A stretch of DNA of 13,409 bases from Gammaproteobacteria bacterium (GCA_029881015.1 JAOUNK010000047.1:1-13409); one strand, 5' to 3'; shown: positions 1 to 7,346, counted from the first letter of the stretch. The notes: a model not told the origin generated them from the sequence alone. Translations and numbers: made by a program.

Positions 1-1
1 G

Positions 2-664
2 ATTCGCCAGCTCGCGCACGAGATCAAGAATCCGCTGGGTGGCATCCGTGGCGCGGCGCAATTGCTCGAGCGCCAGTTGGCGGATCCTGAGCAACGCGAA
101 TACACCGACGTCATCATTAGCGAGACTGATCGTCTTGCCGGCCTGGTCGATACGCTGCTCGGTCCCGGCGGCCCACCAAACAAAAAGCCCGTTAACATCC
201 ATGAGCTGCTCGAATACGTCGTCCGCATCGTCGAAGCGGAGGACACGCGAAAACTCACCATTCATCGTGACTACGATCCGGGCCTGCCGCTTATCGACCT
301 GGACCGCGACCAGATGGTGCAGGCGTTTCTAAACCTCGTGGGCAATGCCGCCGCGGCACTCGACGGCCAGGGCACGATCACCTTGCGCAGCCGCGCCGTC
401 ACGAACTTCACGATCGGCAATATTCGCCACCGCGTCATCGCCAGCATCGAAATCGAAGATGACGGGCCCGGCATACCGGCCGAACTGCAGGACACGGTGT
501 TCTATCCGCTGGTGACCAGCAAGCCCGAGGGAACCGGTCTCGGTTTGCCGGCCGCCCAGGAGCTCATCAGCCGCCACGGTGGCCTAATAGAATTCGAGAG
601 CCGACCGGGCCGCACGCTGTTCGCCGTGCGCATCCCGCTGGAACAGGTGAAGACCGATGGCTAG
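2..664 (+). CDS. ntrB: Nitrogen regulation sensor histidine kinase NtrB, C-terminal part (5' end outside window)
   Basis: Visible part is 220 residues of the kinase core. NtrB autophosphorylates on a histidine and phosphorylates or dephosphorylates NtrC according to nitrogen status (known for the family). The frame is open from the first bases and begins in the H-box HEIKNPLGG, with the phospho-accepting His encoded at 17-19. The ATPase domain follows: N-box NLVGNAAAAL, G1 box DDGPGIP and G2 box GTGLGLPAAQELISRHGG. The N-terminal PAS sensor is upstream of the window, so no start can be chosen. The stop overlaps the next gene's ATG by 8 bases, as expected for a co-translated ntrBC pair. The H-box and G2 wording together with the NtrC partner make NtrB far likelier than another kinase. 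Confidence 0.93.
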   Translation: MRQLAHEIKNPLGGIRGAAQLLERQLADPEQREYTDVIISETDRLAGLVDTLLGPGGPPNKKPVNIHELLEYVVRIVEAEDTRKLTIHRDYDPGLPLIDLDRDQMVQAFLNLVGNAAAALDGQGTITLRSRAVTNFTIGNIRHRVIASIEIEDDGPGIPAELQDTVFYPLVTSKPEGTGLGLPAAQELISRHGGLIEFESRPGRTLFAVRIPLEQVKTDG

Positions 665-2054
665 CCGCCGTCTCAATGTCTGGATCGTCGACGACGACCA
701 GTCCGTCCGCTGGGTACTCGAAAAGGCGCTAAAGCAAGCCGACATGGAAACGCGCGCTTTCGAGCGCGCCGAACACCTCCTCGAAGCGATCGCCGAAGAG
801 GCACCGGACGTCCTGATTACGGACGTGCGCATGCCGGGCATGAGCGGCCTCGCGCTGCTCGAGCGCCTGCAGAGCAGCCGCCCGGGCCTGCCCATTATCG
901 TCATCACGGCGCATTCCGATCTCGAGAATGCCGTGGCCGCCTACAAGGGCGGCGCGTTCGAATACCTCCCGAAGCCGTTCGACATCGACGAGGCCGTTGA
1001 CCTCGTGCACAAGGCCGCGCGCATGAACGGCACAGACCCGGAGGTCGGGGAGACGCCGTCCGCCATGGCGTCGATGATTGGACAGGCACCCGCCATGCAG
1101 GAGGTGTTTCGTTCCATAGGACGGCTTGCCGGTTCGAGCATGACCGTGCTCATTACGGGCGAGTCCGGCACCGGCAAGGAACTCGTCGCCCGGGCGTTGC
1201 ACGATCACAGCCCGCGAGGCAAAAAGCCCTTCGTCGCACTGAACACCTCGGCCATTGCTTCCGAGCTGCTCGAGTCCGAGCTGTTCGGGCATGAGAAGGG
1301 CGCGTTCACGGGTGCCGAGGTGCGCCGTATCGGTCGTTTCGAACAAGCCGATGGCGGCACACTGTTCCTCGACGAGATCGGCGACATGTCACCGGAACTG
1401 CAAACACGCCTGCTGCGCGTGCTCGCCGAAAGCGAGTTCTACCGGGTCGGCGGACAGACCGCGATCAAGGTCGACGTCCGGGTCATCGCCGCGACGAACC
1501 AGGACCTTGCGCGCGCGGTCAAAGAGTCGCGCTTCCGCGAAGACCTTTACCATCGCCTCAACGTTATCCGCATCAACACCCCGCCCCTGCGCCAGCGCCG
1601 CCAGGACATTCCGATGTTGCTGCAGCATTACCTGGCCGAAGCCGGACAGGAACTGGGCGCGCCGCCGAAAAGCATCGATGCAGAGGCGCTGGAAGCCCTG
1701 CAGGCGTTCAACTGGCCGGGCAATGTCCGGCAGCTCGTGAACGCCACGCGGCGCCTGACGGTTACGGCACCCGGCAGCGTGATTTCAGTGCAGGACATTC
1801 CGGCGGATCTTGGCGGCACCGAGTCGCCACAACACGGGGCGAAAGAGTGGACGCGTGTCCTGGCCGCCTGGGCGGAGGGACAGATTGCGTCGAGCGAGGA
1901 GCCGCTGCTGGACACGGCGTTGCCGGAGTTCGAAAAGACGCTTATCGAGATCGCGATGGCGCGCAGCAACGGCCGGCGCCAGGAGGCGGCCAGGTTGCTC
2001 GGCTGGGGCCGCAATACGCTGGCGCGCAAGATGAAGGCGTTGCACCTCGACTGA
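657..2054 (+). CDS. ntrC: Nitrogen regulation response regulator NtrC (sigma-54 activator)
   Basis: 465 residues, close to the usual ~470. The N-terminal receiver has the acidic cluster D12-D14, the probable phospho-acceptor D56 in ITDVRMPG, T84 and K106. The central AAA+ sigma-54 activation domain has Walker A GESGTGKE at 168-175, the sigma-54 contact loop GAFTGA at 215-220 and Walker B LFLDE with D239/E240; WPGNVRQL follows. The last ~28 residues form a Fis-type helix-turn-helix containing LLGWGRNTLARKMKAL, a wording typical of NtrC rather than of other activators. When phosphorylated by NtrB it oligomerises and drives ATP-dependent open-complex formation at sigma-54 promoters of nitrogen genes (family knowledge). 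The ATG overlaps the ntrB end. All catalytic motifs look intact. Confidence 0.97.
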   Translation: MASRRLNVWIVDDDQSVRWVLEKALKQADMETRAFERAEHLLEAIAEEAPDVLITDVRMPGMSGLALLERLQSSRPGLPIIVITAHSDLENAVAAYKGGAFEYLPKPFDIDEAVDLVHKAARMNGTDPEVGETPSAMASMIGQAPAMQEVFRSIGRLAGSSMTVLITGESGTGKELVARALHDHSPRGKKPFVALNTSAIASELLESELFGHEKGAFTGAEVRRIGRFEQADGGTLFLDEIGDMSPELQTRLLRVLAESEFYRVGGQTAIKVDVRVIAATNQDLARAVKESRFREDLYHRLNVIRINTPPLRQRRQDIPMLLQHYLAEAGQELGAPPKSIDAEALEALQAFNWPGNVRQLVNATRRLTVTAPGSVISVQDIPADLGGTESPQHGAKEWTRVLAAWAEGQIASSEEPLLDTALPEFEKTLIEIAMARSNGRRQEAARLLGWGRNTLARKMKALHLD

Positions 2055-2057
2055 ACC

Positions 2058-2082
2058 TCCGGCCTGCCGCCGCCGGGCCGGA
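2058..2082. terminator. Weak GC-rich hairpin between convergent ntrC and Sel1 gene ends
   Basis: Six perfect pairs, CCGGCC at 2059-2064 with GGCCGG at 2076-2081, extend by one T-A pair at 2058/2082 around an 11-base loop. It sits four bases after the ntrC stop in the 64-base gap between two converging genes. There is no T-run on either side, so this is not a classical intrinsic terminator. It could be a bidirectional pause or 3'-end stabilising hairpin, or chance in GC-rich DNA. Confidence 0.25.
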
Positions 2083-2118
2083 CCCATGCAGTCGGTTCAT
2101 GACGTTCGCATTGAAGGC

Positions 2119-3786
2119 TTAGAGCCTGCCCGAATTCCTGGCAGCCCGGGCACGCCAGTATGCTGCGAGATCCGCCGAGGGTTCGACCCCGTAGCCGCGT
2201 TCGTACAGCGACGCCAAACGCTCCTGGGCTTCCCGCGACCCGAAACCGGCGGCCGTGCGCGTGAACAGGAAGATAACCCTGGGCGCATCGTCGCGCCCCC
2301 ACCCGACACGTCCATCGGGCAGCCGTGCCGTGACGTAGGACTGTTCCCGGGCAAGTTCCCGCTCGATGTTGGCCACGAGCTCGAGCAGGTAGTCCGGAAA
2401 GCGCCTGGGCGGGATTGCCACCTCGGGCGCCTGTTCGCCGGCCTCGAGCGCGACCTCTTCGTAATAGAAGTCGCGCTCGCCGTACATGGACTCGAGCGGC
2501 CCGACGCCTGCCGCGGCCGCTTTTGCAAACAGTTCGTCAGCGACGGCGGGTAATGATGGCGTACCGATGCCTTCGAGGTAGCGATAGGCAACCTCCACGG
2601 CTGCCTCCGCAACGCCCCGGTCTGCGGCTACGCGCAGCCAGTGGGTCACGCGCTCTTCGTCCCGCTCTACGCCGATCTCGTCGCGATACATCATGGCCAG
2701 GTTGTAAGCGGCCAGCCCGCTACCGGCAGAGGCCGCGCGATCGAGCCACGCCCTCGCGGCAACCGGGTCGGCGTCCAGGCCAAACTCGCCATACAGCAGC
2801 CCATAAGCGATTTCCTCCGTGGCCCGGATCTCACCCTGTTGCGCGGCCAGGAACAGGAAATGCCTGCCAGGTTGTTCAATCTCGCCGAACTTGCCGACGC
2901 GTTCCTGCAGGCAATAAAGACCGAATTCGAACTGCGCGGTAGCATCGCCACGCAGCGCCAGCTCATACTTTTCCTGCAGCGCCGCATCCAGCACCTCCGC
3001 GTCGGCCTTCGCCTCGACGTAAACCTGCCCGGCCCGGAAGAGCGCCAGCCGTTCCTTCATGCCGTCGAGATCTTCGGGCGCCGCCGTCATGATCGCCCAT
3101 TGCTGGTGGATCGCCGCGTCCCGAAACCGGCCGTTCGCCGCATAAGCGGCGGCAAGTGTGTCGAGGTAGATGGCCTCATTCCAGCCGGACTGCTCGTTGG
3201 CGCGGATCGCGAGGTCGAGGGCGACGGACGGCGCGCGACGCGATGCGTCGTGCCAGGTTGCCAGCGCCCAGGCCATGTTGTTCACCGCGGTTGCCGACAG
3301 AGGATGAAACCTGTCCAGGTCGAGAAGCAGGTCGTAGTCGGCTTTCGTCAGGTTGTAAGCAAGAAAGACATCGACCATCTCGGCCTCTGTCAACGGACCG
3401 ACAATGAGCAGACCGTCGTTGAAGCCGTAGATCATGGCCTCTGCGCCGTCGGCGTAAAAGTTGTGCCGACTGGGACCCTCCAGTACGACGACGCTGGACC
3501 GGGAAATCTGGGGCTCCAGCCCCCATTCCAGCAGCGTCATGACCACGATTTCTATAGGGGTGCCTTCGTCGAGGACGGGGACGCCCGCCCTGGCCTGGCG
3601 ACGCATCCACGTGATTGGCCCAAGGGGTGTCGTCTCGCTCGCAGCCGCGCGCCCGGGCAGAAACGCAAATATGTCCAGCTCGTCGCTGGTCTTTTCCGGA
3701 ACCGCACTGGGCAGGCCGGCACAGGCACAGAGGCACAGGACCGGCCCCAGAATTATCGCGCGGCGCGTGAACCTCTCAGGTCTCAA
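2119..3786 (-). CDS. TPR/Sel1-repeat lipoprotein, function unknown
   Basis: 555 residues from a TTG start. The start is chosen because the frame then opens with a lipoprotein signal: MRPERFTRR, a hydrophobic stretch to about residue 21, then L19-C20-A21-C22 as the lipobox, giving a lipid-anchored envelope protein. A TPR-like segment (about 165-235: NNMAWALAT, then LDTLAAAYAANGRF) precedes Sel1-like repeats at about 279-424 (for example AQFEFGLY, LAAYNLAMMYRDEIGVERDEE, AYRYLEGIGTP). A last Sel1-like unit lies at the C-terminus (LASLYERGYGVEPS). Such repeats bind other proteins; no enzyme motif is visible. The start lies inside the pyrD end (11-base overlap), so the pair is probably co-translated. 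GGTGGGG four bases before the TTG could serve as ribosome binding site. Longer in-frame starts upstream would add an arginine-rich antisense-looking tail and bury the signal. The partner and role are unknown. Confidence 0.8.
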   Translation of the reverse strand: MRPERFTRRAIILGPVLCLCACAGLPSAVPEKTSDELDIFAFLPGRAAASETTPLGPITWMRRQARAGVPVLDEGTPIEIVVMTLLEWGLEPQISRSSVVVLEGPSRHNFYADGAEAMIYGFNDGLLIVGPLTEAEMVDVFLAYNLTKADYDLLLDLDRFHPLSATAVNNMAWALATWHDASRRAPSVALDLAIRANEQSGWNEAIYLDTLAAAYAANGRFRDAAIHQQWAIMTAAPEDLDGMKERLALFRAGQVYVEAKADAEVLDAALQEKYELALRGDATAQFEFGLYCLQERVGKFGEIEQPGRHFLFLAAQQGEIRATEEIAYGLLYGEFGLDADPVAARAWLDRAASAGSGLAAYNLAMMYRDEIGVERDEERVTHWLRVAADRGVAEAAVEVAYRYLEGIGTPSLPAVADELFAKAAAAGVGPLESMYGERDFYYEEVALEAGEQAPEVAIPPRRFPDYLLELVANIERELAREQSYVTARLPDGRVGWGRDDAPRVIFLFTRTAAGFGSREAQERLASLYERGYGVEPSADLAAYWRARAARNSGRL

Positions 3787-4705
3787 GCGTCCCCACCAGC
3801 TGCGCGACGGACGTGAACTCGTGCCTGGCAAGGTAGGCCGCGATACCGGCATTGATCTTCTTGCAGACGAGCGGGTCGTAGAACAGCGCCGTACCGACGC
3901 CAACCGCGGCGGCGCCGGCAATCAGGAACTCGAGCGCATCGTTCGCTGTCGTAATGCCGCCCTGCCCGATGATCGGCACATTGTGACGCCCGGCGACCTG
4001 GTACACCTGGTGAACCTTGAGCAGCGCGATGGGTTTGATCGCCGGCCCGGACAGGCCTCCCTGGGTATTGCCAATGACCGGCCGCCGCGAGGCCGTATCG
4101 ATCGCCATGCCCATGAGCGTGTTGATGCAGGCGAAGGCGTCCGTGCCCGCCTCGATGCAAAGGCGCGCGTTGGTCTGAATATCCGTCTGGTTTGGCGACA
4201 GCTTGGTGATCAGCGGTTTATTGGTTTTCGCACGACACGCCGCGACCACCCGCGCGGACATCTCCGGGTCGTTGCCGAATGCCACGCCCCCTTCCTTGAC
4301 ATTCGGGCACGAAATATTGATCTCGATGGCATCGATGTCCGAATCGTCGAAACGCTCGGTAACGCGCTCGTACTCCTCGACCGTCGAACCCGACACGTTC
4401 GCGATGAAGCGGGTCTCGGAAAAATCGAGGCCCGGCAGGATCTCGTCCACCACGGTGTCGACGCCGGGGTTCTGCAGGCCGATGGCGTTAAGCATGCCAT
4501 CGGGCGTTTCGCAGACGCGGTGGGGTGCATTGCCAAGTCGCAAGTCGCCCGTCGTGCCCTTGAGGCACACGGCACCCACGTCGGTGTTCGAAAAGCCGTG
4601 GACGCGGGTGTACTCCTCGCCAAAGCCGACACAGCCGGACAACAGTACGATCGGAGAGGCCATCGACAGGCCACAGAATTCGGTATGGAGTGGATTGTTC
4701 GCCAT
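3776..4705 (-). CDS. pyrD: Dihydroorotate dehydrogenase, class 1B catalytic subunit type
   Basis: 309 residues, matching the ~311 of Gram-positive PyrD(B). It is an FMN barrel enzyme that oxidises dihydroorotate to orotate in pyrimidine synthesis. It starts directly with the class 1 opening (CGLSMASPIVLLSGCVGFG). Other class 1B hallmarks are LKGTT (K49, FMN contact), MLNAIGLQNPG at 71-81, NISCPNVKEGG with catalytic-base C133 (class 2 enzymes use Ser), GGLSGPAIKP, IGQGGI and AVGVGTALFYDP. There is no N-terminal membrane helix, unlike the class 2 quinone enzyme usual in Gammaproteobacteria. Class 1B enzymes normally pair with the iron-sulphur/FAD subunit PyrK to use NAD+; no pyrK lies in this window. 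The gene runs divergently from trmL with only 21 bases between starts, and its end overlaps the Sel1 lipoprotein gene. A dihydropyrimidine dehydrogenase-like activity is possible but less likely. Confidence 0.92.
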   Translation of the reverse strand: MANNPLHTEFCGLSMASPIVLLSGCVGFGEEYTRVHGFSNTDVGAVCLKGTTGDLRLGNAPHRVCETPDGMLNAIGLQNPGVDTVVDEILPGLDFSETRFIANVSGSTVEEYERVTERFDDSDIDAIEINISCPNVKEGGVAFGNDPEMSARVVAACRAKTNKPLITKLSPNQTDIQTNARLCIEAGTDAFACINTLMGMAIDTASRRPVIGNTQGGLSGPAIKPIALLKVHQVYQVAGRHNVPIIGQGGITTANDALEFLIAGAAAVGVGTALFYDPLVCKKINAGIAAYLARHEFTSVAQLVGTLET

Positions 4706-4726
4706 CGCGGCGGCATTCTACCTCAA

Positions 4727-5191
4727 ATGTTTTCCGTCATTCTTTACGAACCCGAGATTCCGCCGAACACGGGCAACATAATCCGCCTGTGTGCCAATAC
4801 GGGGACGGACCTGCACCTCGTTGAGCCGCTCGGCTTCGACCTGGATGAGAAGCGCTTGCGCAGGGCCGGTCTCGACTACCGCGAATTCGTAAACGTGCGA
4901 ACACACGCATCGCTGGACGCGTGCCTCGACTCGCTCGGAGACGCGCGGCTGTTCGCGTTGTCCACGAGGAATTCGACGCGCTACGACGACGTGCGGTTCA
5001 GGGAAGGCGATGCTCTGCTGTTCGGGCCGGAGACGCGCGGGCTGCCGCAAGCCGTTCTCGACAGCCTGCCGGCGGACCAGCGCCTCCGGCTTCCCATGCA
5101 GCCAGGCAATCGCAGCCTGAATCTTTCGAACTCGGCTGCGGTCGTCGTCTTCGAGGCCTGGCGCCAGCTCGGCTTTCCGGGCGGCGCCTAG
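4727..5191 (+). CDS. trmL: tRNA (cytidine/uridine-2'-O)-methyltransferase TrmL
   Basis: 154 residues (E. coli TrmL is 157). It is a SPOUT-family enzyme that methylates the ribose of wobble nucleotide 34 in tRNA-Leu species, cytoplasmic and dimeric (family knowledge). The N-terminus FSVILYEPEIPPNTGNIIRL is the family signature. The SAM-binding knot is seen as LLFGPETRGLP, LRLPMQPGNRSLNLSNSAA and the closing VVVFEAWRQL. The ATG is set by the family N-terminus; the frame stays open far upstream, but that part is antisense to pyrD and arginine-rich. No strong Shine-Dalgarno is visible in the 21 bases before it. It converges on gpsA with 37 bases between stops. In E. coli cysE sits between trmL and gpsA; here it does not. 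Confidence 0.95.
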   Translation: MFSVILYEPEIPPNTGNIIRLCANTGTDLHLVEPLGFDLDEKRLRRAGLDYREFVNVRTHASLDACLDSLGDARLFALSTRNSTRYDDVRFREGDALLFGPETRGLPQAVLDSLPADQRLRLPMQPGNRSLNLSNSAAVVVFEAWRQLGFPGGA

Positions 5192-5228
5192 AGCGGACGC
5201 AGTTGTCGCAAGCATCTGCTCCCTGGTT

Positions 5229-6251
5229 TTAGTGGTGTTCGGACTCCGGCTTGAGCGCGCGCCTCATCAGGGCCTCTACCGCCTCGCGCGGGGACGCGCC
5301 CTCATAAAGAATGCGGTAGACCTGGTTGACGATCGGCATCTCGATGCCGAGTTCCGCAGCGACGTCATGCACGGCCTTGGCGGCCTTCACACCCTCGACG
5401 ACCTGCTGGATCTCTTCCTGCGCTTCTTCAACCGTTTTGCCCGCTGCGAGCGCCAGCCCCATGCGACGATTGCGCGACAGGTTGTCCGTGCAGGTCAGGA
5501 CGAGATCGCCCATGCCGGCAAGGCCCATGAAGGTTTCTTTCTTGGCGCCGAGAGCGACGCCAAGACGCATCAACTCCACGAGGCCGCGGTTGATCAGTGC
5601 GATGCGTGTGTTGGCGCCGAAACCGAGGCCGTCCGACATGCCGGCACCAATGGCGAGCGCGTTCTTGACCGCACCGCCGACCTCCACGCCGATGATGTCG
5701 TCCGATGTATAGGCCCTGAAATTGTCACTCGAGATAGCGACCGCCAGCGCTCGCGCGAAATCCTGATCGTTGGAGGCGATGGTCATGGCGGTGGGCAGGC
5801 CGGCGCCGACTTCCTTGGCGAAGGTCGGGCCGGACAGTACCGCGACCGGGAAGTCCGGGCCAAGCACCTCGGCGGCCACCTGGTGGGGCAGCTTGCCGGT
5901 ACTGAGCTCGAAGCCTTTCGTGGCCCAGCACACGCGCGAGTCCGCTGCGAGCAGGGGCTTGATCTTCGTCAAGGTAGCGCGCAGCCCATGGCTGGGGACG
6001 ACGATGAGCACATCGCGCGCGCCCTTGAGACACTCCTCGAGATCGGGGTAGGCGCTCAGGTTCTCCGGAAACGGGACATCGGGCAGGTAACGCTTGTTCT
6101 CGCGGTCGTCGACCATCGCCTCGAGCAGGTCCAGCTCCACGACACCGCCGAGGCGCACGTCGCAACCGACGCGTGCAAACTGCAGCGCGAGCGCGGTTCC
6201 CCAGGACCCCGCGCCGATGACCGCAATCGTTTTCGGATCTGACCCGCTAAT
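5229..6251 (-). CDS. gpsA: Glycerol-3-phosphate dehydrogenase [NAD(P)+] GpsA, apparent ATT start
   Basis: 340 residues from the ATT at 6251-6249 (E. coli 339). GpsA reduces dihydroxyacetone phosphate to sn-glycerol-3-phosphate, the backbone of phospholipids, in the cytoplasm. The Rossmann motif IGAGSWGTALA is at 12-22, followed by LPDVPFPENL, VVPSH, ATKGFE, SGPTFAKE with K146, GGAVKN with K196, GFGANTRIALI and LVLTCTDNLSRNRRMG. The start is odd. Between an in-frame TGA inside secB and the Rossmann motif there is no ATG, GTG or TTG. The first GTG, at 6158, would remove the dinucleotide-binding loop. The ATT overlaps the secB TAA by one base, and GGAG sits 8 bases before it. It is downstream in the yibN-secB-gpsA run and probably translationally coupled to secB. 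The enzyme assignment is firm; the start is inferred. Confidence 0.95.
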   Translation of the reverse strand: MSGSDPKTIAVIGAGSWGTALALQFARVGCDVRLGGVVELDLLEAMVDDRENKRYLPDVPFPENLSAYPDLEECLKGARDVLIVVPSHGLRATLTKIKPLLAADSRVCWATKGFELSTGKLPHQVAAEVLGPDFPVAVLSGPTFAKEVGAGLPTAMTIASNDQDFARALAVAISSDNFRAYTSDDIIGVEVGGAVKNALAIGAGMSDGLGFGANTRIALINRGLVELMRLGVALGAKKETFMGLAGMGDLVLTCTDNLSRNRRMGLALAAGKTVEEAQEEIQQVVEGVKAAKAVHDVAAELGIEMPIVNQVYRILYEGASPREAVEALMRRALKPESEHH

Positions 6252-6263
6252 TAGTGCGTCTCC
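6249..6263 (-). promoter_or_regulatory. Ribosome binding site and overlapping secB stop / gpsA ATT start
   Basis: On the minus strand GGAG (6263-6260) is followed by eight bases and then ATT (6251-6249). The first A of ATT is the last base of the secB stop TAA, making TAATT, one base away from the common TAATG stop-start overlap. The spacing is ideal for initiation at ATT, and no other usable start codon lies near. This supports either a rare ATT initiation or a single-base error at 6249. Confidence 0.6.
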
Positions 6264-6730
6264 GACTGCGCCGACTCAGCCTGCGCGGCGGCCGCCTGCT
6301 GCTTCGACTGCATGTACAGCGCGTCGAAATTGATCGGCTGCAGGACGAACTCGGGGAAGCCGCCCTTCTGGATCGTCCCGGCGACCGCTTCGCGAGCGTA
6401 AGGGAACAGGATGTTTGGGCAGAAGCTGCCCGTAATAGCGGCAAGCTCCTCGCCGCCGTAACCGGCGATCTCGAACAGGCCCGCCTGGTGTACTTCCACC
6501 AGGAAGAGCGTCGTGTCTTTTTCCTTGGCTTCGACGGTAATTGTCAGCACGACTTCGTGGATGTTGTCTTCAACGAGCTTGTGCGAGCTGCGCAGATTGA
6601 GATTGGTCTGCGGTTTCCATTCGGCACCCTTGAACACCGCCGGTGCCTGGGGAGACTCGAATGACATGTCTTTGACGTAGATCTTGCTGATGGCCAGTAC
6701 TTTCTCAGCGGCCTTTTCCTGCTCTGCCAT
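6251..6730 (-). CDS. secB: Protein-export chaperone SecB
   Basis: 159 residues (E. coli 155). SecB is a cytoplasmic tetramer that keeps preproteins unfolded and hands them to SecA. The family is recognisable along its length: ISKIYVKDMSFESPQAP near the N-terminus, an acidic/hydrophobic beta core (VVLTITVEAKEKDTTLFLVEVHQAG), then the C-terminal conserved block FCPNILFPYAREAV and GGFPEFVLQPINFDALY. The tail is Ala/Gln-rich and poorly conserved, as usual. AGGAA stands five bases before the ATG. It lies 45 bases after yibN, a gap holding an AT-rich stretch with a TATAGA sequence that could be a weak extra promoter, and it overlaps the gpsA start by one base. E. coli has grxC between yibN and secB; here it is absent. 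Confidence 0.97.
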   Translation of the reverse strand: MAEQEKAAEKVLAISKIYVKDMSFESPQAPAVFKGAEWKPQTNLNLRSSHKLVEDNIHEVVLTITVEAKEKDTTLFLVEVHQAGLFEIAGYGGEELAAITGSFCPNILFPYAREAVAGTIQKGGFPEFVLQPINFDALYMQSKQQAAAAQAESAQSETH

Positions 6731-6775
6731 GATGGTTCCTGTTTTCTCTATAGTTGGATTTTCTTAAGGTAAGGC

Positions 6776-7240
6776 CTAGCCTCGCTTCTTGCCTTTGCCT
6801 GATTTGCTCTTCGTCTTCTTGCCGGTTACGACCGGGAGACCGGCCTGGGCCCAGCCGTTCATGCCGCCCTTCAGACCGTATACACTCTCGTAGCCGTTCT
6901 TGCGTAACAGGTTGACCGTGCGCGTGGACGAAATGCCGTTGTCGCAAACCGCGACCACGGGCCGGGTCTTGTCCTGCGCCAGCGACTCGGCTTTGGCCTC
7001 GATTTCGTCGTGCGGGATGCTGCGCGCGCTCACAATGTGCCCGCGGCCGTAAGCTTCGGCGCTACGGAGATCCACAACCAATGCGCCGTTGTTGATCAGC
7101 CTGACGGCGTCGGTGACTTCAATATTGATCGTCCCGCTGGCCTTGCGGCGCAATTCGGAGAAGATCGCCACGAAAAAGCTGACGACTAAGGCGAGCACCA
7201 GCAACGTATGGTTGCCCGTGAATTCCAGAATTTTGTCCAT
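6776..7240 (-). CDS. yibN: Membrane-anchored rhodanese-like protein, YibN family
   Basis: 154 residues (E. coli YibN 143). One transmembrane helix at about 12-29 (LLVLALVVSFFVAIF) is followed by basic residues LRRK, placing the rhodanese domain in the cytoplasm. The domain runs from about 38 to 138: VVDLRSAEAYGRGHI, the active loop CDNGISSTR with the predicted sulphur-carrying C99, then YGLKGGMNGWAQAGLPV. The Cys is present, so sulphurtransferase activity is possible. The last ~15 residues are lysine/serine/glycine-rich, longer and more basic than in E. coli. It is the first gene of the yibN-secB-gpsA run, with a candidate promoter just upstream and no clear Shine-Dalgarno. Its physiological substrate is not known to me. 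Confidence 0.9.
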   Translation of the reverse strand: MDKILEFTGNHTLLVLALVVSFFVAIFSELRRKASGTINIEVTDAVRLINNGALVVDLRSAEAYGRGHIVSARSIPHDEIEAKAESLAQDKTRPVVAVCDNGISSTRTVNLLRKNGYESVYGLKGGMNGWAQAGLPVVTGKKTKSKSGKGKKRG

Positions 7241-7292
7241 GAATCAACAGTTTCGGCGCGGGATTTGCGCCTCGAAGATGTTAAAAGCCGCG

Positions 7293-7321
7293 ATTATACC
7301 CGTTTGGGGGAGAGTGAATAG
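7293..7321 (-). promoter_or_regulatory. Candidate sigma-70 promoter for yibN-secB-gpsA
   Basis: The minus strand carries a perfect -10 TATAAT at 7298-7293. Seventeen bases upstream is CTATTC (7321-7316), a poor -35. Transcription would start near 7286, leaving a leader of about 46 bases before the yibN ATG. It lies in the 106-base gap between the divergent yibN and envC genes. No equally good promoter was found there for envC. Confidence 0.5.
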
Positions 7322-7346
7322 CCTCGAAACGCTACACTCGGCGCCC

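Noticed and set aside
2641..3816. 391-codon plus-strand open frame
   Set aside because: It lies antisense to the Sel1 lipoprotein gene, whose repeats and signal are recognisable; the plus product has no motif and an antisense-type composition.
3787..3921. Longer start for the Sel1 lipoprotein at 3921
   Set aside because: The extra 45 residues run inside pyrD, look like a frame shadow and would bury the lipoprotein signal peptide.
3461..4726. Long N-terminal extension of the trmL frame
   Set aside because: Antisense to pyrD, arginine-rich, and the family N-terminus begins exactly at the ATG at 4727.
5229..6158. Shorter gpsA from the GTG at 6158
   Set aside because: It would delete the IGAGSWG dinucleotide-binding loop that is intact just upstream in the same frame.
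5232..6242. 336-codon plus-strand open frame
   Set aside because: Mirror frame of gpsA in GC-rich DNA; no recognisable protein, while the minus strand is clearly GpsA.
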